Source: MED-G17 sp963991985
Lineage (GTDB): Bacteria > Bacteroidota > Bacteroidia > NS11-12g > UBA9320
Reading direction: 5' to 3'
DNA: 64,000 bases
NCBI GenBank assembly: GCA_963991985.1
Contig: CAXDRX010000005.1
Location: 40,992 to 104,991, forward strand
The notes beneath the pieces were generated by a model. That model was not told the origin of the DNA, ran no database searches, and saw nothing but the letters and a program-made list of their open reading frames with translations. This document shows, one piece after another, positions 1-8,948 of this stretch. Numbering within the stretch: position 1 is the first letter of the stretch; each line of letters opens with the position of its first letter. The position numbers and the translations under genes were made by a program.

Positions 1-2118
1 TCTATCATTCCATTGAGTACTGTATGCATTAATAGAAAGTCCAAAATTATTTCCTGCGTAGAGATTTGCTCCCAATTCGAAGGTGGTAACTTTCTCATTT
101 TCAGGCTCACCAAAATATTGATTTCTTTCATCAAAAAACACAAAATCAAATATTGGAGTTCTAGAAATATAGCCTCCGTTGGCATAAAAATTGAAATTTC
201 TATTTACTTCATACTTTAAACCTACTTTTGTTTGGAAGCCTGTGAAATTGTCTGTCTCAATTTTGGATGCTTTGCTTGGATCATTCGCATCTTTGTAATG
301 TCTGTTTTCCAACGAATAATTTGATATTGTTGTTCCCACAACACCAAATAAGCTTAAGCCGTTTTTGTTGTAAGTAACTTGGGCATGTGTTCCAAACCAA
401 TCTATAGTATTTGTTAAATCATAGTCAACTTTATCACCTAATCTTTTCATTAAACGTCCAGCTTCATAATCAAAAATATTGTAAGGATCTCCCTCCTCAA
501 CATCTTGAGCAATGGTATAATAATCACCACCTAAAAGATCTCTTATCTCTTTCCAGTGATCAACTTTTTGCGATCTCCAATCTGTACCAATTTGTAAATT
601 TAAGTATTCACTCAATTCAATATCAAGTTTAGAAATTGCTCCAAAGGTTCTTTGCTGGTTTACGCTGTTCCTTAGAACGCCATAAGACCTTTTTAAATCA
701 GGGTCATAGGTTGGGTCAACAGTAGAATTTGCAGCAATAGTAGCATTCCAATCAAAGACAGCACCACCCTCATATCCATATCCTACTCTTTCAAGATCTC
801 CCCAAGTACCAGTTCCACCGCCGGCACCACCGATCATATACAATGTGTTATTCCATTTAACCTTATCAGAAAAATCTCTTGAGTAGTTTACGTTCACATG
901 TGGCCTTTGGAAATAATTATGTCTTTCCATCAAAAAGTCATTGTGCCATCTGCTACGTCTATGTTTTTTATAAAACTCATAATATTGTTCTCCTCTGTAA
1001 GAGGGGTCAACAGCATTATAATTTTGATTCCATCTTCTTCCATATTCTTTGTATCCGCCATCAGGAGTTAATGCTCTTGGGTCGTATTGGTTGGCACCAA
1101 GGCCAAGTGCATAACTGTGGCTGTATCTTCCGATATTTTGAGCATATAAGTTTTGTCCATGATGTTGTCTGGCAGAAAAGGCATAAAATTCAAATTTATC
1201 TTTTTCAGTTGCTTGATAAGAAGCACCTAAATACCAAGACCACGCATCAGTGAATGTACCATCAGCGAATCCGTCTCCAGTCTTTCTAGAAACTAAAGCG
1301 TTTATTGCAAATTTATCATTTATAAGACCAGAATTCATAGATATTATAGTTTTTTGGAAGTTCCAACTACCGGCTTCTCTTTGGATTGAAACTCCTTGAG
1401 ATTTGGATGCCGGATCAGTTATAATATTGATTGTACCACCCACCGAAGGTGTAGCTACATTTACTGGGCTTATACCCCTTTGAACCTCTATAGAGGAAAT
1501 TGCATCGCCAATTCCGTCGTAGTTCGACCAATATAACCAACCATTTTCATTATCATTGGTTGGAATACCATTGAACATTACTGAAATATTTCTTTGGTCA
1601 AAACCTCTTAAATTGATTCTCGAATCTCCAGCACCTCCTCCTTGATTTGTTGAATATACTGAGGGAGCAATATTTAATACATTAGGAACATCTCTTGAGC
1701 CTAAGTTTTCGGATATCTCTTTTTTGTTTAATTTGGTTGAAGTAAATGGTGTTTTAGATGTTGATCTAGAAGCAAGAACTTCAACTGCACTAAGTGCATT
1801 TGAACCATAATTTAGAGAAATATCACCTAAATCGATATCTTCTCCTTTGTTGGAAAGCAATTTAGCTATGGTCGCATATCCACTGTATGAAATTTCTAAT
1901 GTAAAATTAGACTTTGGAATATCTAAAGTGAATACTCCATTTTCGTCAGTTAATGTGCCAATGTTTGTACCGGAGACCAAGACCGCTGCACCCTCTAAGC
2001 CATAGGAGGACTCAGCATCTTTAACCTTGCCTCGCACTACATTTTGGGCAAAGGCTGCAGTTTTAGCAAATACTACCAATGCTAGGACTGCAATAAATTT
2101 ATGTAAATTAATAAGCAT
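1..2118 (-). CDS. TonB-dependent receptor, 3' end beyond window
   Basis: An open frame runs from ATG at 2118 to base 1 without a stop, giving 706 codons of an outer-membrane active transporter. The protein begins with a signal peptide ending near residue 24 (KTAAFAQ), then a carboxypeptidase-regulatory-like beta domain at about 27-105, then a plug domain (DVPNVLNIAPSV, later INLRGFDQRNISVMFNG and the EVQRG motif), then many barrel strands rich in aromatic residues. This domain order is typical of Bacteroidota receptors that use TonB energy to import large substrates. The substrate cannot be told; no SusD-like partner lies on the visible side. All plus-strand open frames here are shadows of this gene. 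Confidence 0.93.
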   Translation of the reverse strand, partial: MLINLHKFIAVLALVVFAKTAAFAQNVVRGKVKDAESSYGLEGAAVLVSGTNIGTLTDENGVFTLDIPKSNFTLEISYSGYATIAKLLSNKGEDIDLGDISLNYGSNALSAVEVLASRSTSKTPFTSTKLNKKEISENLGSRDVPNVLNIAPSVYSTNQGGGAGDSRINLRGFDQRNISVMFNGIPTNDNENGWLYWSNYDGIGDAISSIEVQRGISPVNVATPSVGGTINIITDPASKSQGVSIQREAGSWNFQKTIISMNSGLINDKFAINALVSRKTGDGFADGTFTDAWSWYLGASYQATEKDKFEFYAFSARQHHGQNLYAQNIGRYSHSYALGLGANQYDPRALTPDGGYKEYGRRWNQNYNAVDPSYRGEQYYEFYKKHRRSRWHNDFLMERHNYFQRPHVNVNYSRDFSDKVKWNNTLYMIGGAGGGTGTWGDLERVGYGYEGGAVFDWNATIAANSTVDPTYDPDLKRSYGVLRNSVNQQRTFGAISKLDIELSEYLNLQIGTDWRSQKVDHWKEIRDLLGGDYYTIAQDVEEGDPYNIFDYEAGRLMKRLGDKVDYDLTNTIDWFGTHAQVTYNKNGLSLFGVVGTTISNYSLENRHYKDANDPSKASKIETDNFTGFQTKVGLKYEVNRNFNFYANGGYISRTPIFDFVFFDERNQYFGEPENEKVTTFELGANLYAGNNFGLSINAYSTQWNDR

Positions 2119-2208
2119 GCACAAAGGATAGAATTCTGATTTATTTTAAAGTTTTAAGAATATTAAATATTTATTAAAGTTTTTTCTAAATCTCTTAAAG
2201 AATCATAA

Positions 2209-2238
2209 AAAAAGGCCACCTTTCGAGGTGGCCTTTTT
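2209..2238 (-). terminator. Rho-independent terminator
   Basis: GGCCACC (2214-2220) pairs with GGTGGCC (2227-2233) around a six-base loop, flanked by an A run on the left and a T run on the right. On the minus strand it closes the barrel gene ending at 2264 and separates it from the TonB receptor downstream. The flanking A and T tracts would allow action in both directions. Confidence 0.85.
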
Positions 2239-2263
2239 ATTTAGATTACAAAACGATTATTTC

Positions 2264-3067
2264 CTACAAATAAAAACTAAGTGTAATGTTTCCTGATGCA
2301 TTGTCTACATCTAAAAGCAGGCCTCTGGATTTTCTAAAGTTATCACTCTCTACGTTTTTTAGTTCTTTGGTACCTTCAGTCCACTGTTCTTCTTCTATAG
2401 TTCCATTGGTTTGCATGGCATAATTTAATGCATAACCATACTCAACAGAAAGTGACATTCGATTGGCAAAAAAGTATTCAGCGCCAACAAATCCCCTTGC
2501 ACCAATGCCAATATTCAATCCATTGCTTGAACTTAATGTTCGGGTTCCATCTGCGCCATAGCCACTCAAGTCATTTCCATATTCGAATTTTTTATTGTTC
2601 GCAGAAGAAAGGTTTAAAATACCTTCATAACCCCAAAACCCTCTCAATCTTCTGGAAGAAAGATAATGTTGTTTTCCAAGCTCAACACCCAAAACGAAGC
2701 TGTTCGTTTTTTCTGAGTTCTCCACTTTCTCATCGGGTTGGCCATTTACTTTGGCTTCTTCCGATAATTGGGTTGTGGAAGAAACACCCAATCGAACTTT
2801 CCCACGAAGAGCTTGATTGTCGGTAATCATGTAGCGACCTACAAGGGTGAGTGGTGTTTGATAACTGAACATGTTGGCAGCGGAACTAGGTGCATTGTTG
2901 CTGAATACACGTGTTTTGTCCATTACATAATCCAAAGCAGGAACTGCATCAAAACCAATGCTGAACTCCCCAGCCATTGGTAAAAAATCAGTTTTTTTAT
3001 CTTCTTGGGCAAAAAGCGTCGCCGAGAAAAATAAAACTGAAAATAAGGTTAATGTATTTCTTAACAT
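2264..3067 (-). CDS. Small outer-membrane beta-barrel protein (hypothetical)
   Basis: This is a 267-residue exported protein of no recognised family. The signal peptide is clear (MLRNTLTLFSVLFFSATLFAQ). The rest alternates short amphipathic strands with glycine and aromatic residues (GRYMITDNQALRGKVRLGV, FVGAEYFFANRMSLSVEYGY) and ends in LSFYL, a typical C-terminal barrel strand. An 8- to 12-strand porin-like or OmpW/OmpX-like barrel is the best reading. It is the last gene of the leftward porX cluster, 34 bases after its neighbour, and a terminator follows it. Function unknown. Confidence 0.75.
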   Translation of the reverse strand: MLRNTLTLFSVLFFSATLFAQEDKKTDFLPMAGEFSIGFDAVPALDYVMDKTRVFSNNAPSSAANMFSYQTPLTLVGRYMITDNQALRGKVRLGVSSTTQLSEEAKVNGQPDEKVENSEKTNSFVLGVELGKQHYLSSRRLRGFWGYEGILNLSSANNKKFEYGNDLSGYGADGTRTLSSSNGLNIGIGARGFVGAEYFFANRMSLSVEYGYALNYAMQTNGTIEEEQWTEGTKELKNVESDNFRKSRGLLLDVDNASGNITLSFYL

Positions 3068-3101
3068 GGAGGCAATATACTAATAATAAAAAATTAAACC
3101 A

Positions 3102-4511
3102 TTAAATGTCGTACTCCTTATGCGCATATGGTGTTTTAATTTCTAGACATCTATTTTTTTTGTGCAATTCCTTTTTGAGGTTTTCTAGAGAATCAATTTC
3201 TCCATGGGTAAGAAAAATCTTTTCTAATTCGTCAGAATTTGAGGAGACAGAATGACAATATTCGATTAAACCCGTCAAATCTGGATGTGCACTAAAGACA
3301 TCCGTTTGAGCAATTTGACAATATATGACATGCTCCTTCCCTTTTATCCAAACTTTGCCTTTGTTGTCCAATAGCTCTCTCCCTAGAGTGCCAGGCGCAC
3401 AAAAACCAGCAATCAAAATTTTGCTTTGCGGTTTGTTTAAATTCGATTTAACGTGTTGTTGCACTCTACCGCCAACGACCATACCCGCACTCGAAACCAA
3501 AATGCTTGCTCCTGCATAATTGTCCATTTCATCCTTATCCTCTTCGTCCTCCACTGTGTAAAGGTTTGGAAATTGAAACAAGGAACCAAATTGTTCATAA
3601 AAACCGATTGCCTTCTTATTTAAAAAGGATCTGAAATGCTTGTGAATGTCCGTGTTGATCATTCCGAGGGGACTGTCGGTAAAAACCCGCAAATTGCCTA
3701 ACCTTCCCTCCCGATACAATCTATTTAAAGTGAAAAGAATGGATTGCGTTCGCCCCACACTAAATGCTGGAATCACAAGCCTCCCTCCCCTATCTATACA
3801 TGTTTTTTGTATATGCAGCATCAATTCATCTTCTGGGCTATTGGTTGATTTTTTCAAACGATTGCCATAGGTTCCTTCCATAACCAAATAATTTAAGTTC
3901 TTCAAAGGCTTTGGTGGAACAATAATTTGTGTGTGATTTGGGCCAAGATCTCCTGTAAATCCTATGCTTTTGGTTCTTTTGTTTTGAGTGTACTCAAAGC
4001 GGATGCTCGCAGCGCCCAAAATATGACCTGCTTCAAAGAATGAAAATTTTAGTGTAGAACTGAGGGTAAAGGTCTTTTCAAACGGCAGCGTAACGAAGAG
4101 CTCAAAAGATTCTGTCGCTTCGTGGACATTGTATAGTATTTCATCATCCATTTTTCCTTTATTCTTTTTTGCTTTTTTGGCTTTTCGATTGGCCTTTGAT
4201 TTTTGTAAATGAGCAGAATCAAGAAGTAAAGTTTTTACAATCTCAAATGTAGGTTCTGTGCAAAAGACACTCCCTCTAAATCCCTGGGCATACAGAGTAG
4301 GAATGTTTCCCGAATGATCTACATGCGCATGAGTTAAAATAACCGCCTCTATTTGAGCTGGGTCAAATGGAAAATTTCTATTTTCAGTATAATCTTGATC
4401 TTTTTCATAACTCAAACCACAGTCTACCAAATACATTTTGTTGTCTTGGTCAGTAATTTGATACATACTTCCTGTTACCTGTTGTGCAGCGCCAATAAAT
4501 TTTATTTTCAA
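3102..4511 (-). CDS. MBL-fold beta-CASP RNA-processing exonuclease-like protein
   Basis: The 469-residue protein belongs to the metallo-beta-lactamase family with a beta-CASP insert, like the CPSF73/YSH1 group of RNases. The zinc motif HAHVDHSG is at 61-68. Later metal and CASP motifs are visible: GHILGAA, GFTGDLG, PAFSVGRTQ, SSAGMVVGGR, FSAHPD and a final FLTHGE. It probably hydrolyses RNA phosphodiester bonds in the cytoplasm; the substrate is not known for the Bacteroidota members. The start is TTG at 4511, which shares bases with the TGA of the upstream M28 gene (TTGA overlap), so translation is probably coupled. A lysine-rich patch (KSKANRKAKKAKKNKGK) near residue 105 is a possible nucleic-acid contact. 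Confidence 0.88.
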   Translation of the reverse strand: MKIKFIGAAQQVTGSMYQITDQDNKMYLVDCGLSYEKDQDYTENRNFPFDPAQIEAVILTHAHVDHSGNIPTLYAQGFRGSVFCTEPTFEIVKTLLLDSAHLQKSKANRKAKKAKKNKGKMDDEILYNVHEATESFELFVTLPFEKTFTLSSTLKFSFFEAGHILGAASIRFEYTQNKRTKSIGFTGDLGPNHTQIIVPPKPLKNLNYLVMEGTYGNRLKKSTNSPEDELMLHIQKTCIDRGGRLVIPAFSVGRTQSILFTLNRLYREGRLGNLRVFTDSPLGMINTDIHKHFRSFLNKKAIGFYEQFGSLFQFPNLYTVEDEEDKDEMDNYAGASILVSSAGMVVGGRVQQHVKSNLNKPQSKILIAGFCAPGTLGRELLDNKGKVWIKGKEHVIYCQIAQTDVFSAHPDLTGLIEYCHSVSSNSDELEKIFLTHGEIDSLENLKKELHKKNRCLEIKTPYAHKEYDI

Positions 4512-5683
4512 TGTTTGTAAACTTTAAATGTTCCTAACCGTCCATTTTTGTCCATTACGACCCCAAAAAAAATACCCTCTTGGATATTTGTGATGTCAAA
4601 ACAAGGATGCCCACGGTCAATGGATTGATGTAACACAGTTTCGCCCAAAATGTTGGTTAACAAAACTTTAGCGTTTTCAATTTTTCTCGGCAAATCCAAG
4701 CAAAAAAGATCACCTGTTGGATTGGGATATACCACAATGTGAAAATCATTTGGCTTTGCAAGGCGTGGTGCGCTGAGCACAACAGAATCTGTTTCCTGGA
4801 GCAAAAAAGCGTAAGACGCTTTGATTGTTTCTTTATGGATTTCCGCGTCCACATTCCGCAACAAGTCTTGCTCCGTATGATAGAACGGGTAATCGCTGAA
4901 TTGATAAAGTCCTGTAATAGAATATCCCGCCTTTTGAAATGGGACATAATCTGAACCATAGGCTTTTGAAATCACAGGAACTAAATTGGAATATAAATCC
5001 ACACTTCTTGCCAACTTTTTGGTAATTATATTGGAATAACTGTCATTTATAATGGGTTGATCTTCGTCTCTTTCACATCTTATCTTATAGTTGTCTGTAT
5101 TGCCTTTTGTTCCTCCCAATTGATCAAGGTTTAGCAAAAACTTAATATTTGTATCCTTCAGCCCCAGCACATTTTGGACATAATGTTTGCTTCCAATCAA
5201 ACCATTTTCTTCTGCAGCAAAATGAATAAACTCTACTCCACTTACCAATGGACGATGTTTGATTAGTCGTGCAATCTCCATGCAAGCTACCACTCCTGTT
5301 CCATTGTCATTCACGCCTGCTCCACCTTTGGTATCATAATGCGCAGAAACCAAAATTTTGTTTGGATTTTTTTTTCCAAAAAATCCTGCAACTAAATTGT
5401 AATTTTCTTGGGAATTGTAAAAGAAAGTATCAATGATTAGGTAATCAGCACCGAGATTCAAGTAATAATGATAAAGCCACCAAAAAGTATTTTCTAGCCC
5501 CTTAGATCCTGAATTTTTTGGCCCAAAACTTTCAAACTCCAACAATAATTTTTCCTTATTTTCAACTTTTTGAATTTCATTGTAAACGTGATGACTGAAT
5601 TGTTGGGCGGATGTATTTTCCCAGAAAATCAAAAAAATAGAAAAACAGCAAAAAGAAAATTTTAGTTTATTCAATTTCAACAA
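4508..5683 (-). CDS. M28 family zinc peptidase with T9SS sorting domain
   Basis: This 391-residue protein is a secreted aminopeptidase-like enzyme. A signal peptide ends at about 27 (ENTSAQ). The M28 metal ligands are in place: AHYDTK with H115 and D117, NDNGTG with D126, AAEENG with E158/E159, and the late histidine in FYHTEQD. The last 75 residues begin VVYPNPTGD and form a type A C-terminal sorting domain, so the enzyme is probably exported by the type IX system. It lies in a cluster with porX, the T9SS regulator. The start is TTG at 5683 or the adjacent TTG; it overlaps tsaE by 17 bases. Confidence 0.9.
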   Translation of the reverse strand: MLKLNKLKFSFCCFSIFLIFWENTSAQQFSHHVYNEIQKVENKEKLLLEFESFGPKNSGSKGLENTFWWLYHYYLNLGADYLIIDTFFYNSQENYNLVAGFFGKKNPNKILVSAHYDTKGGAGVNDNGTGVVACMEIARLIKHRPLVSGVEFIHFAAEENGLIGSKHYVQNVLGLKDTNIKFLLNLDQLGGTKGNTDNYKIRCERDEDQPIINDSYSNIITKKLARSVDLYSNLVPVISKAYGSDYVPFQKAGYSITGLYQFSDYPFYHTEQDLLRNVDAEIHKETIKASYAFLLQETDSVVLSAPRLAKPNDFHIVVYPNPTGDLFCLDLPRKIENAKVLLTNILGETVLHQSIDRGHPCFDITNIQEGIFFGVVMDKNGRLGTFKVYKH

Positions 5684-6074
5684 TTCTTTCGTTTTGATTT
5701 AAGCTGATTTTGCAACGAGTATGGGCTAAATCTGATAAGAAAGGAAGAAGTAAATTTGGCCATTCAACAAACACGGGGTATTTGGTTTCCAAAATCTCAA
5801 AAATTCCTATTTCTAACAAATCTTTTTCAGATTCCAAGCGGTACAAATCCATGTGAAATACCGATTCATCATTTACCCCGTATTGATTGATAAGACCAAA
5901 AGTTGGGCTAGACACCTCATTTTCCCTATCCAGCAGTCTCATGTAGTATTTCACCAATGTTGTCTTTCCTGCACCCAAATCGCCACTAAGCAAATGAATG
6001 TTGGGTTCCATTTGAGATAGAAAAATAGCCACTTCTTCCCAATCATTTTCATGGCGCAAAACAAATTTTTTCAT
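5667..6074 (-). CDS. tsaE: tRNA threonylcarbamoyladenosine biosynthesis ATPase TsaE
   Basis: The 135-residue protein matches TsaE in size and motifs. The Walker A loop GDLGAGKTT is at 31-39, SSPTF follows at about 55, then HMDLYRL and FVEWPN, all family signatures. TsaE works with TsaB and TsaD to place threonylcarbamoyl on A37 of ANN-decoding tRNAs; none of those partners is in this window. The start ATG overlaps the porX stop as ATGA, so the two genes are translationally coupled, an order seen in many Bacteroidota genomes. Confidence 0.94.
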   Translation of the reverse strand: MKKFVLRHENDWEEVAIFLSQMEPNIHLLSGDLGAGKTTLVKYYMRLLDRENEVSSPTFGLINQYGVNDESVFHMDLYRLESEKDLLEIGIFEILETKYPVFVEWPNLLLPFLSDLAHTRCKISLNQNERIVEIE

Positions 6075-7636
6075 TTCGATTGAAATGTTAAAAATGGAAT
6101 GAGCATCTCTTCCATGGAGACCCCTCCATGTTGAAAAGTTTGATTGTAAAATTTGACATAGTGGTTCATATTGTTTGGATATACCAAAAAATCATTGTTC
6201 TTGGCAAAAATATAGCTGCTGCTGCCATGCTTTTGAGGTAGCCCAAAATTTCGCGGTTTTCTTGTTTCAAAAACCTCTTTTGAATTGTAGGATAAATTTT
6301 TTCCTGTTTTGTACCTTAGGTTGGTAGAGGCTTTTTTGTCTCCAACCACTTTCACTGCATTTTTCACTTGGATGGATCCGTGGTCCGTTGCTACAAATAA
6401 TTTTACTTTGTGTTTGCTAATCTTTTTGAGAAATGAGAACAATGGTGAATGATCAAACCATGATTTGGTTAGCGAACGGTAAGCCCTTTCGTCTTCGGCC
6501 AATTCTCGCATTATCTTGCTGTCTGTCCTAGCATGAGACAATGTGTCGATAAAGTTATATACGATTGCATTGAAATCTTTGCTTATTAAATTATCAGCTT
6601 GCTGAACCAAATTTTTTGCTTGATCGAGATTGACTATTTTTTGATAGGAAGTAGAAGTGTCTTTCAGTCCAAATCGTTTAAGATTTTCAAGCAATAAAGA
6701 TTCTTCATGGTTGTTTTTTCCACCTTCGTCTTCATCATGACTCCAATAGTCAGGATATTTTTCCTCTATTTGTAGCGGTGTGAGTCCAGCGAAAATAGCA
6801 TTTCTGCTATACTGCGTCGTGGTGGGCAAAATGGACAGAAAAAGAGAATCGTCCTCCAATCGAAACAATTGAGAAAAGGCACTCTCTAAAACCTTCCACT
6901 GATCGTAACGCAAATTGTCAATTAGTAAAAAAAAGATTGGCCAATTCTCTTCTTTATTTTTTAAAATGGGCATGACTTTTTTCTCCAAAAGATTGTGTGA
7001 CATTACAGGTGCATTCTGGTTTCCTAATGCCACAAAAGATGAGTATTTTCTTTGGATAAATTTTGTAAATTCTTGATTGGATTCTCTCTGTTGATTTTCA
7101 AAAACTTCTTTAAAGCCAACCTCCTGGTTTTCCGAAAAATCTAAATCCCATTTAACCAATTTCCTATAAATCATTTTCCAACCCTCTAAGTCATCCACAT
7201 TCATCAGATCCATTGAGATTTGCGCAAAATCTTTTTGATATTCATTCATGGCCCTTTCAGACTGGATTCTATTGTTTTCTAGGATTTTTTTTGTTGCCAA
7301 TAAAATTTGATTGGGGTTCACTGGCTTAATCAAGTAATCTGCAATCTTTTGGCCAATGGCATCCTCCATAATTTGTTCTTCCTCGTTTTTTGTAATCATA
7401 ATGACAGGAAGGCTGGGTCTATTTTCTTTTATGCGTTTAAGTGTCTCCAACCCTCCTATCCCTGGCATGCTTTCATCCAAAAAAACCAAATCATACGAAT
7501 GCATATTGGCCTTTTCTATGGCATCTAAGCCGTTGTTCACCGTTTCTACAATAAAATTTTTCTCCTCCAAAAACATGATGTGAGGTTTTAAATGTTCAAT
7601 TTCATCGTCTGCCCACAATATCTTTTTATTTTGCAT
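6071..7636 (-). CDS. porX: PorX-type response regulator with PglZ phosphatase domain
   Basis: The 521-residue protein has a CheY-like receiver at 1-120 with acidic pair D10/D11, phospho-acceptor D54 (VFLDESMPG) and the late lysine in YLIKPV. A helical linker follows, and then a C-terminal PglZ / alkaline-phosphatase-fold domain with metal and nucleophile motifs LIDNLRYDQW, LPTTTQYSRNA, VATDHGS and QHGGVS. This architecture is that of PorX, which controls transcription or assembly of the type IX secretion system with sensor PorY and an ECF sigma factor; neither is here. It is first in a leftward cluster that includes a T9SS cargo enzyme, and is divergent from the HD gene across 44 bases. Confidence 0.93.
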   Translation of the reverse strand: MQNKKILWADDEIEHLKPHIMFLEEKNFIVETVNNGLDAIEKANMHSYDLVFLDESMPGIGGLETLKRIKENRPSLPVIMITKNEEEQIMEDAIGQKIADYLIKPVNPNQILLATKKILENNRIQSERAMNEYQKDFAQISMDLMNVDDLEGWKMIYRKLVKWDLDFSENQEVGFKEVFENQQRESNQEFTKFIQRKYSSFVALGNQNAPVMSHNLLEKKVMPILKNKEENWPIFFLLIDNLRYDQWKVLESAFSQLFRLEDDSLFLSILPTTTQYSRNAIFAGLTPLQIEEKYPDYWSHDEDEGGKNNHEESLLLENLKRFGLKDTSTSYQKIVNLDQAKNLVQQADNLISKDFNAIVYNFIDTLSHARTDSKIMRELAEDERAYRSLTKSWFDHSPLFSFLKKISKHKVKLFVATDHGSIQVKNAVKVVGDKKASTNLRYKTGKNLSYNSKEVFETRKPRNFGLPQKHGSSSYIFAKNNDFLVYPNNMNHYVKFYNQTFQHGGVSMEEMLIPFLTFQSK

Positions 7637-7680
7637 CCTATTTAATAAACAAATTAACTATAATTAAAACTTGAATCACC

Positions 7681-8913
7681 GTGGGAATCGTATTTCACTC
7701 AAAAAATAAACGAAAAATCATAAATGATCCACTTTATGGTTTTGTCACTCTTCCAAATGACCTTGTGTACGACTTGATTGAAAATTCATATTTCCAGAGG
7801 CTTAGAAGAATCAAACAGTTAGGACTGACCAATTTGGTTTACCCTGGGGCACTTCATACTCGTTTTCACCATTGTATAGGTGCGATGAGCCTTATGGACA
7901 AAGCCTTAAACATTCTTGAAAAAAAAGGAATACAAATAAATCCTGACGAAAAAGAAGGAGCGCTTGCAGCAATATTACTCCATGACATCGGCCATGGACC
8001 ATTCAGCCATACGCTTGAAAATACAATTATTCAAATTTCTCATGAGCAGATATCGATTGCATTTATGAAACGTCTAAATCAACAGCTTGGCGGAAAGCTA
8101 GATTTGGCCATCGATATTTTTTTGAACAAATACCATAAAAAATTCCTCCACCAACTGATCAGTAGTCAGCTAGATGTAGACAGACTTGATTATTTAAGAA
8201 GAGATAGTTTTTATACGGGGGTTTCCGAAGGCATTATAAGCTATGAAAGAATAATCAATATGTTGAATGTTTATCAAAACGAGCTAGTAGTTGAGGAAAA
8301 AGGAATTTATAGCATTGAAAAATTCATCATTGCCCGAAGACTTATGTATTGGCAAGTGTACCTCCACAAAACAACGGTAGCCGCAGATGAAGTGCTAAAA
8401 AAAGCACTCAAAAGAGCAAAAATCATTATTGAAAATGACGGCAAATTGCCCTCCTCGTCCAGCCTTAATTTTTTCTTGGTTCATGATTTTAATAAAGATA
8501 GCTTAAGGCAAGACCGTGTTTTGGAACAATTTGCTTTGCTGGACGATTCCGATATCATTTCAGCCTTGAAAGAATGGAGCAATTGTAAAGACACCATTCT
8601 CAGTAATTTAAGTTCAAAAATTATCAATCGTCGATTGCCACATATCTTGTTTGGCAAACATCATTTTAATGATTCTAAGGTAAATATAATCCTAGACCAA
8701 TTGAAAAATAATGGAATGTCTGATGAAGAAATAAATTATTACACCAGCTCCGGAGAGGTTGAAAATGAAGCTTATAAAAATGCAGGAGGGGAAATAAAAA
8801 TTCTTAGAAAAGACGGCAGCATTGAGGACCTTGCAGTAGCCTCAGACAATTACAATATAAATGCGTTAAAGGATGCGGTAAAAAAACCATTTTTTATTTT
8901 TCCGAGATCATAA
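7681..8913 (+). CDS. HD domain phosphohydrolase (dNTPase-related, YwfO-like)
   Basis: The 410-residue protein is an HD-superfamily metal-dependent phosphohydrolase. The ligands are visible as TRFHHCIGAM, the HD doublet in LLHDIGHGPFSHTLE, and the fourth-ligand region QLDVDRLDYLRRDS. Such proteins are related to deoxynucleoside triphosphate triphosphohydrolases; the substrate of this branch is uncertain. I place the start at GTG 7681, the first start in frame ahead of the conserved KRKIINDPLYGF segment. The lipid A genes follow 35 bases after its stop, an order common in Bacteroidota. Confidence 0.86.
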   Translation: MGIVFHSKNKRKIINDPLYGFVTLPNDLVYDLIENSYFQRLRRIKQLGLTNLVYPGALHTRFHHCIGAMSLMDKALNILEKKGIQINPDEKEGALAAILLHDIGHGPFSHTLENTIIQISHEQISIAFMKRLNQQLGGKLDLAIDIFLNKYHKKFLHQLISSQLDVDRLDYLRRDSFYTGVSEGIISYERIINMLNVYQNELVVEEKGIYSIEKFIIARRLMYWQVYLHKTTVAADEVLKKALKRAKIIIENDGKLPSSSSLNFFLVHDFNKDSLRQDRVLEQFALLDDSDIISALKEWSNCKDTILSNLSSKIINRRLPHILFGKHHFNDSKVNIILDQLKNNGMSDEEINYYTSSGEVENEAYKNAGGEIKILRKDGSIEDLAVASDNYNINALKDAVKKPFFIFPRS

Positions 8914-8948
8914 AATTACAAGCCAAGAAAACAAAATATATTTGCTGT

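Noticed and set aside
13..1253. Plus-strand open frames of 68 to 124 codons
   Set aside because: They lie antisense to a clear TonB receptor frame with signal peptide, plug and barrel, and their translations look like nothing known.
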